This document shows positions 6,981 to 10,848 of a DNA stretch of 10,848 bases, piece by piece. Each line of letters opens with the position of its first letter. Positions within the stretch are counted from its first letter, which is position 1. The stretch is from Firmicutes bacterium UBA1065 (GTDB taxonomy: Bacteria > Bacillota > Clostridia > Tissierellales > Sedimentibacteraceae): positions 1 through 10,848 of the forward strand of contig DCDC01000160.1 of the NCBI GenBank assembly GCA_002316225.1, written 5' to 3'. The translations under genes and the position numbers were made by a program. The notes below the pieces were generated by a model. That model worked only from the letters and a program-made list of their open reading frames with translations. It was not told the origin of the DNA and did not search any database.

Positions 6981-7742
6981 TTGATAAAAGGAATACTTTT
7001 TGATAAGGACGGCACCCTGATCGATTTTTCCCTCTGGAGAAATGCCGGTATCAATGTAATTCAAACAATTATGATTGAATATAATCTGAATGATGACAAA
7101 CTTAACACAGAGCTTCAAAGGGCCATAGGCATAAAGGAAAAAGGAGTCGAGCCATTTGGAGCATTGGCCTACGGGTCTCATGAAGATGTGGCATATGGAC
7201 TTCATACCGTAATAAGCAAGCATATAAATATTGACTTTGATGAATTTGAAAAACATGTGGTCGACCTCATGCGAAAGGAAGTTCTTCGGGATGATGTTGA
7301 GTTCAGGGAAATTGTAAGCATAAGAAGCTTATATGAGTATTTGAAATCGAACAATATAAAAATGGGCATGGCTACCTCAGATTCTAAGCAATCTGTAATG
7401 CATATGATAAACAAGCTTAAGCTCCATGACTGTTTTGACTTTATAGGCTCCCATGACGGGACAATGAATATGAAGCCTCATAAGGATATGTGCATGCGGT
7501 TTTGCAGCATGTATGGTTTAGAGCCCAGGGAAGTGGCAATAGTTGGGGATTGCTACAGTGACATGCTATTTGCCCTGAATTCCGGTGCCATCGGAGTCGG
7601 CGTATTGTCCGGTGTCAGCAGCAAGATTAATTTAAAGGATGTGGCAAATGTCATAATTCCTTCCGTTGAAGCATTATTTGACAGATACGTGCTTGAAGCT
7701 TTGGATGAAAAAAACTACGAGGCCAGGGAGTTGTCGGCATAA
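6981..7742 (+). CDS. HAD-superfamily hydrolase, phosphoglycolate phosphatase-like
   Basis: The 253-residue protein has all four HAD motifs. Motif I is DKDGT (nucleophile D8, acid/base D10); motif II is T132 in MATSDS; motif III is K165 in MKPHKD; motif IV is VGDCYSDM (D190, D194). The helical cap between motifs I and II (about residues 15-110) points to subfamily IA, which removes phosphate from small molecules such as phosphoglycolate or sugar and nucleotide phosphates. The real substrate cannot be told. The start is TTG at 6981: AAGGAGGTGAT (6967-6977) is almost fully complementary to the 16S rRNA end and ideally placed, and motif I begins within 10 residues. It appears to be a single-gene unit with no partner beside it. 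A T-run follows the stop but with only a trivial stem. Confidence 0.88.
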   Translation: MIKGILFDKDGTLIDFSLWRNAGINVIQTIMIEYNLNDDKLNTELQRAIGIKEKGVEPFGALAYGSHEDVAYGLHTVISKHINIDFDEFEKHVVDLMRKEVLRDDVEFREIVSIRSLYEYLKSNNIKMGMATSDSKQSVMHMINKLKLHDCFDFIGSHDGTMNMKPHKDMCMRFCSMYGLEPREVAIVGDCYSDMLFALNSGAIGVGVLSGVSSKINLKDVANVIIPSVEALFDRYVLEALDEKNYEARELSA

Positions 7743-7772
7743 GTGCTTTTTTCTTTAATTCAGTCATAATTT

Positions 7773-7813
7773 CCTATATATGGTCAATAATATATATAGT
7801 ATAAATATATAGG
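7773..7813 (+). promoter_or_regulatory. Inverted repeat overlapping a ribosome binding site
   Basis: CCTATATAT (7773-7781) is the exact inverse of ATATATAGG (7805-7813), and the right arm includes the first bases of AGGAG (7811-7815), the ribosome binding site of the next small gene. The left arm can instead pair with ATATATAG (7792-7799), which would free that site. AT-rich, so chance is possible. Confidence 0.4.
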
Positions 7814-7823
7814 AGTGAGGATT

Positions 7824-8018
7824 ATGAACGAATTAGAGAAGATTAAAAAAATGTACGATAACGGTTTCAGGTGCATAAGGTATGATGATACCAAGGACGG
7901 GGATATGTGCCTGTACTTCAAAAATTTTGAAAGTGAAGAATCAGATGCCTTAAGGGTTTCAGATTTTGAACAGAAAATGCAGATAAAAAGCTTCATCAAA
8001 GAAAATACCATGAAATAA
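7824..8018 (+). CDS. Small uncharacterised protein, 64 residues
   Basis: Not recognised. It starts MNELEKIKKMYDNGFRCIRY and is highly charged, with no membrane segment, signal peptide or cysteine pair; the middle has an acidic patch (DDTKDGD, ESEESD). The ATG at 7824 is preferred over the GTG at 7815 because AGGAG (7811-7815) is 8 nt from the ATG but would overlap the GTG. Codon use looks normal for the region, and the good ribosome binding site plus a weak hairpin after the stop support a real gene. It stands alone between the HAD gene and the thyA promoter. A cytosolic regulator or adaptor would be a guess. Confidence 0.65.
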   Translation: MNELEKIKKMYDNGFRCIRYDDTKDGDMCLYFKNFESEESDALRVSDFEQKMQIKSFIKENTMK

Positions 8019-8020
8019 AA

Positions 8021-8050
8021 GGGAACTTGCTTGCAAAGGTCCCTATTTAT
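8021..8050 (+). terminator. Possible terminator after the small gene
   Basis: GGGA (8021-8024) pairs with TCCC (8040-8043), continuing after one mismatch with CTT (8026-8028) and AAG (8036-8038). It is followed by TATTTAT. The stem is imperfect and the T-tract is broken, so efficiency is doubtful. Confidence 0.4.
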
Positions 8051-8063
8051 GTCCAAGAATTTC

Positions 8064-8092
8064 TTGTAAAACCATTCCTTCTAATATATAAT
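8064..8092 (+). promoter_or_regulatory. Sigma-A promoter for thyA-folA
   Basis: TTGTAA (8064-8069, 4 of 6) is 17 bp from a perfect TATAAT (8087-8092), placing the transcript start near 8099. The -35 overlaps the palindrome CAAGAA-T-TTCTTG (8054-8066), which could serve as an operator. Confidence 0.6.
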
Positions 8093-8098
8093 GAATGC

Positions 8099-8251
8099 AA
8101 ACAATGAAGCAAAAGCATTTGACTTTTTTTGCATTGATGATTCATTGTATCGGTGTGAAGCAAGCCTCTTTAACGGCTTGCGGAGCAAGTCGATTTGGCG
8201 GCCTGCACTTATGATATAACAGCTATAAATACAGAAGGAGTGGGAGGAATT
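8099..8251 (+). promoter_or_regulatory. Long structured 5' leader of thyA
   Basis: About 150 nt lie between the predicted start and the thyA ATG. ACAATGAA (8101-8108) pairs with TTCATTGT (8141-8148), enclosing GCAAAA (8109-8114) with TTTTGC (8127-8132). Next, GCAAGCC (8160-8166) pairs with GGCTTGC (8175-8181), while CTTGC (8177-8181) can alternatively pair with GCAAG (8185-8189). It matches no riboswitch class I can recognise, and no terminator-like T-run follows the hairpins. Confidence 0.45.
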
Positions 8252-9082
8252 ATGAGTACTGCAGATAAGATTTTTAAAGAAATGTGTAAAGATATATTGA
8301 CAAACGGGGTATGGGATACCGGTTACGATGTGAGACCAAGATGGGAGGATGGTACACCTGCTCACACTATTAAGAAGTTTGGGGTAATAAACAGGTACGA
8401 TTTGCAGGAGAGCTTCCCGATTCTTACTCTCAGGAAAACAAACTTCAAAGCTGCAGTTGATGAACTTTTGTGGATATGGCAGAAAAAATCAAATAACGTA
8501 AAAGATTTGAACAGCCACATATGGGATGCCTGGGCGGACGAAACGGGGTCCATAGGCAAGGCTTATGGTTACCAGCTGGGAATAAAGCACAAATACAAAG
8601 AAGGTGAATTTGACCAGGTAGACAGGGTCTTGTATGATTTAAAACATAATCCCACAAGCAGAAGAATCCTGACCAATATATATAATTTCCAGGACCTGCA
8701 TGAAATGCACCTGTATCCCTGTGCCTACGGCATGACCTTCAATGTTTCCGGTAATAAACTAAATGCCATATTGAATCAACGGTCCCAGGATGTTTTGGCA
8801 GCCAACAACTGGAATGTGGTCCAATATTCAATACTGGTACATATGATGGCCCAGGTGAGCGGCCTGGTTGCCGGGGAATTGGTTCATGTAATAGCTGACG
8901 CCCATATTTATGACAGGCATGTTCCCATAATAGAAGAGCTGATTGAAATGGAGGAGCATGACCCGCCAATTTTGGAAATAGATGAGACCATAGATGATTT
9001 TTATAAGTTTACCGTTGACAGCTTTAATCTTATAAATTACAAATATAATCCCTTTAAGGTAAAGGTGCCCATAGCGGTATAA
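8252..9082 (+). CDS. thyA: Thymidylate synthase, ThyA family (B. subtilis ThyA/thyP3-like)
   Basis: Converts dUMP and 5,10-methylene-THF to dTMP and dihydrofolate. The 276-residue protein shows the fold throughout: DVRPRWEDGTPAHT near residue 26, ELLWIWQKKSNNVKDLN (71-87), HIWDAW (89-94), NPTSRR (133-138) for phosphate binding, catalytic C157 in LYPCAYGMTF, and QRSQD (176-180). N188 probably plays the dUMP-recognising role of E. coli N177, and H218/Y220 sit in DAHIY. E. coli-type enzymes have PCH after the cysteine; here it is PCAY, closer to PCVY as I recall it from B. subtilis ThyA and phage thyP3. The ATG at 8252 is chosen because GGGAGG lies just upstream and the family starts here; an upstream in-frame extension to 8195 has no such site. 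folA follows 10 nt after the stop. Confidence 0.95.
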   Translation: MSTADKIFKEMCKDILTNGVWDTGYDVRPRWEDGTPAHTIKKFGVINRYDLQESFPILTLRKTNFKAAVDELLWIWQKKSNNVKDLNSHIWDAWADETGSIGKAYGYQLGIKHKYKEGEFDQVDRVLYDLKHNPTSRRILTNIYNFQDLHEMHLYPCAYGMTFNVSGNKLNAILNQRSQDVLAANNWNVVQYSILVHMMAQVSGLVAGELVHVIADAHIYDRHVPIIEELIEMEEHDPPILEIDETIDDFYKFTVDSFNLINYKYNPFKVKVPIAV

Positions 9083-9092
9083 AGGAGCAGCC

Positions 9093-9599
9093 ATGAAATT
9101 GATAGTTGCGGTAGCAAGAGATTGGGGAATTGGAAACAAGGGTCAGCTCTTGTTCAATGTGCCTGAAGATATGGAGTTTTTCAAGAACACCACCATGAAC
9201 AAGGTGGTTGTAATGGGCAGGAAGACACTGCTCTCCCTCCCGGGCGGGAACCCCTTAAAAAACAGGACCAATATAGTTTTGACAAGTGATACAAGTTTTG
9301 AAAAAGAAGGCTGTATTATCGTTAATTCCATTGAAGCCTTGTTTAATGAAATAAAAAAATACAATAGCAACGACGTATTTTTAATAGGCGGAGGAACCTT
9401 ATACAACCAGCTGTATCCCTATTGCAGCGAAGCATACATTACAAAATTTGACGCCGTCCTGGAAGCTGATACTTATTTGCATGACTTCGACGAAGACAAG
9501 GACTGGCTTCTAACTTATGCATCAGAAATACATGAATACGAAGGTTTAAAATTCATCTTCACCACATACAAAAATATGGCTTTAAAAGAGCAAAATTAA
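9093..9599 (+). CDS. folA: Dihydrofolate reductase
   Basis: The 168-residue protein has typical DHFR length. It reduces the dihydrofolate made by ThyA back to THF with NADPH, which explains the thyA-folA pairing. IVAVARDWGIGNKGQLLFNVPEDMEFF gives the substrate pocket, split here as IVAVARDWGIGNKG and LLFNVPEDMEFF; D26 aligns with the catalytic D27 of E. coli. MGRKT (41-45) and LIGGGTLYNQL (with GGG at 99-101) form the NADPH site. The residue equivalent to the usually conserved Trp22 is F21. AAGGAG (9082-9087), overlapping the thyA stop, lies 5 nt before the ATG. No simple T-tailed terminator follows; a large palindromic repeat begins 17 nt after the stop. Confidence 0.95.
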   Translation: MKLIVAVARDWGIGNKGQLLFNVPEDMEFFKNTTMNKVVVMGRKTLLSLPGGNPLKNRTNIVLTSDTSFEKEGCIIVNSIEALFNEIKKYNSNDVFLIGGGTLYNQLYPYCSEAYITKFDAVLEADTYLHDFDEDKDWLLTYASEIHEYEGLKFIFTTYKNMALKEQN

Positions 9600-9616
9600 A
9601 ATTTACAAAAATCATC

Positions 9617-9702
9617 GGGGACTGTTCTTTTTGTTATTAACTTTTTAGAAAATGGTTTACATAAATAATTTTATGTAAACCAATACAAAAAAACCGTCCC
9701 CC
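9617..9702. repeat. ~86-bp palindromic MITE/REP-like element
   Basis: The outer arms GGGGAC (9617-9622) and GTCCCC (9696-9701) pair. Pairing continues imperfectly between GTTCTTTTTG (9624-9633) and CAAAAAAAC (9686-9694). In the centre GGTTTACATAAA (9654-9665) and TTTATGTAAACC (9670-9681) form a perfect 12-bp stem with a TAAT loop. The GGGGAC-GTTCTTTTTG end sequence recurs in short repeats of Firmicutes, in my memory sometimes near REP-associated tyrosine transposases; no transposase is present here. It may also help end transcripts converging from folA and from the minus strand. Confidence 0.6.
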
Positions 9703-9759
9703 AAAATTATTTGCGAAGACTTTTGCTACGCTCATTTTAAAGATAGGGTGATTGGTCAT
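9637..9759 (-). other. Short reading frame with strong RBS, possible truncated gene
   Basis: On the minus strand an ATG at 9759-9757 is preceded by AGGAGG (9770-9765) at an ideal 5-nt spacing, 21 nt after the stop of the CPBP protease gene. It encodes 40 residues starting MTNHPIFKMSVAKVFANNF, after which it enters the palindromic element at 9702 and soon stops. The N-terminus vaguely resembles the start of MATE-type transporters, so this could be the stump of a downstream operon gene cut off by the element. Part of it (9712-9735) also resembles a decayed copy of the interspersed repeat, so it may be non-coding. Confidence 0.3.
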
Positions 9760-9780
9760 GTAATCCTCCTGGGTTTAATA

Positions 9781-10653
9781 TCAGATATAATTCCCTATAT
9801 ATGCGCCGAATGTTTGCTTGTGGTGTGCTCCGCTTTTCCAATAAATGAAAAGGACAATCAGAAACGATATGGTTTGAGCGATGGAAATGCGGATTACCTG
9901 CAATTCATCGGTTCCGGAAAGTGTTACGACATGCATAAGATTGATAATGGTGTTATTGAAAAAGTGATCAGTCATAGGCATCCAGAGTGAACCCGTAATT
10001 TTAGTAAGCAAGCAGAATTTTGCTCCTGTGATTCCTGTTGTTAAAAAAAGTATTATGGCAGACATCACCGCCCCGGACGTACTTATTTCTCCGTCCAACA
10101 AGCTGCGTACAGGAGCAGCGATATGCCAGATTCCAAATAGGATAGATGAAAAAGCGACTGCTTTAACAAAGGAATATCTTGTTTCATAAAGTCTGATAAA
10201 TAACCCGCGAAAGATACCTTCTTCCATAACAACATTGATAAGATTCCCAATAATACAAAAAGCAAAAAACAATAGACCTGTTTGCCTGCCTTGATTGCCA
10301 TTAACCGCATAGCTAGTCACATAAATTTGCATGGAAGGGCTGCTGCCTCTTGATACTTGTATAAAAAACTCAGCCCCATAGGCGATCATGAACACTGCTG
10401 CACCGAGCAGCAGGCCATAAAGAGCATATTTGTCTGCCGATTTGGATGAAAAGCCGACCTCCGACCTGTTTAGTGAAAAATATCTTAATGCCAACATGAG
10501 CACGAGTATACCTGCCAATTTATGTATAAACGCTTCGCCGAAGATGCTTTGATCTGTACGGATAATCATGTATTCAACTGCTCTGAACATGAAACATATT
10601 AAATAAATGATTATGATTGATTTCACAACATTCAAATTCTTATTTTCTTTCAT
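9781..10653 (-). CDS. CPBP-family intramembrane metalloprotease/glutamic endopeptidase
   Basis: The 290-residue integral membrane protein has multiple hydrophobic segments, for example around residues 10-30, 45-58, 76-100, 125-142, 165-178, 195-215 and 258-272. The three CPBP (Abi/CAAX-protease-like) motifs are in the C-terminal half: EEGIFR (E144, E145, R149), FGIWH (H177), and HFFNN (H230, N234). These residues form the membrane-embedded active site. Family members act in CAAX processing, bacteriocin self-immunity or anti-sigma factor cleavage, but the substrate here is unknown and no bacteriocin gene is beside it. The ATG at 10653 has GGGAG 7 nt upstream and a promoter about 60 nt further. 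The gene faces folA tail to tail. Coding style is slightly different from the core genes, but transfer cannot be shown. Confidence 0.88.
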   Translation of the reverse strand: MKENKNLNVVKSIIIIYLICFMFRAVEYMIIRTDQSIFGEAFIHKLAGILVLMLALRYFSLNRSEVGFSSKSADKYALYGLLLGAAVFMIAYGAEFFIQVSRGSSPSMQIYVTSYAVNGNQGRQTGLLFFAFCIIGNLINVVMEEGIFRGLFIRLYETRYSFVKAVAFSSILFGIWHIAAPVRSLLDGEISTSGAVMSAIILFLTTGITGAKFCLLTKITGSLWMPMTDHFFNNTIINLMHVVTLSGTDELQVIRISIAQTISFLIVLFIYWKSGAHHKQTFGAYIGNYI

Positions 10654-10708
10654 ACTGATGCTCCCAATAATATCAATTATCTTTTTTTACACTATCATAC
10701 TAATGTTC

Positions 10709-10717
10709 ATTATAACA
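10709..10717 (-). promoter_or_regulatory. Extended -10 promoter for the CPBP gene
   Basis: On the minus strand TGTTATAAT (10717-10709) is a perfect TATAAT with the TGn extension. The -35 region is poor, as is acceptable for extended -10 promoters. Transcription would start near 10702, leaving a leader of about 50 nt. Confidence 0.6.
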
Positions 10718-10782
10718 AATTTCTTAACCTTATTAAGTGCCTGGGCTGCAGCAAATCTTGCAACAGGTGCTAAGAATTCTAT

Positions 10783-10848
10783 GGGATTCTTCGGGCTAAA
10801 GCCGTAAGAATGACACTCTGTGAATACATGGGATTCTTCACTGCGTTC
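10783..10848 (-). repeat. Interspersed repeat copies at right window edge
   Basis: Read on the minus strand, 10814-10783 gives GTCATTCT...CCCGAAGAATCCC, nearly the unit at 6833-6863 with a one-base length change. A second copy, starting GGGATTCTTC on the plus strand, begins at 10830 and is cut by the window end. No gene is visible between the CPBP promoter and the edge. Confidence 0.7.

Noticed and set aside
7735..7753. Terminator after the HAD gene (GCA-TAAG-TGC followed by TTTTTT)
   Set aside because: The stem is only 3 bp, too weak to call despite the T-run.
8194..8209. Sigma-54-like promoter (TTGGCGGCCTGCA) before thyA
   Set aside because: The GG and GC elements are too close together for the -24/-12 spacing.
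8195..8251. In-frame N-terminal extension of thyA
   Set aside because: Homologues start near the ATG at 8252, which has GGGAGG just upstream; the upstream start has no comparable site.
9748..9990. 80-codon plus-strand frame after folA
   Set aside because: It lies antisense to the 3' end of the CPBP gene, whose three catalytic motifs are intact; no ribosome binding site or recognisable domain.
10607..10807. 66-codon hydrophobic plus-strand frame near the right edge
   Set aside because: It overlaps the start and promoter of the CPBP gene and then runs into the interspersed repeat; the hydrophobic look comes from AT-rich DNA.

Overview
The window looks like chromosomal DNA of a low-to-moderate-GC anaerobic member of the Bacillota, class Clostridia. 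Three things point there. The gene order radical SAM protein - DUF2344 protein - RNase G - rplU - prp - rpmA - obgE - yhbY is typical of Clostridia. The ribosomal protein L27 carries the Prp-cleaved N-terminal extension found in Firmicutes and relatives. Most genes have strong AGGAGG-type ribosome binding sites. No genus can be named from the sequence alone.

Positions 1-3915 hold a tight, overlapping three-gene unit: a large radical SAM protein whose start lies outside the window, its small DUF2344 partner, and a ribonuclease E/G family enzyme. A strong extended -10 promoter and a structured leader of the L21-leader type start the next unit, rplU-prp-rpmA (4040-4975). Its middle gene encodes the protease that matures the L27 made by the third gene. 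A clear hairpin terminator follows. obgE and yhbY (5086-6662) form another two-gene unit, also closed by a terminator. The theme of 1-6662 is RNA processing and ribosome assembly.

Positions 6663-6980 are a gene-free stretch of tandem and inverted copies of an interspersed repeat (core GTCATTCTGAG / CTCAGGATGAC). Further copies lie at 5013-5040 and at the right end of the window. After it come a HAD-family phosphatase (6981-7742), an unrecognised 64-residue protein (7824-8018) whose ribosome binding site sits in an inverted repeat, and a folate/thymidylate pair, thyA-folA (8252-9599). thyA has a recognisable sigma-A promoter and a leader of about 150 nt. The pair is functionally coupled: ThyA turns methylene-THF into dihydrofolate while making dTMP, and dihydrofolate reductase regenerates THF. 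The ThyA sequence resembles the Bacillus subtilis ThyA / phage thyP3 branch more than the E. coli type.

The right end is on the minus strand. A CPBP-family membrane protease (9781-10653) has an extended -10 promoter. Just downstream is a short reading frame with an excellent ribosome binding site, which runs into an ~86-bp palindromic MITE-like element (9617-9702) between it and folA. I found no CRISPR array, tRNA, rRNA or complete transposon. The core genes are ordinary; the more unusual material is the repeats, the leaders and the short reading frames.
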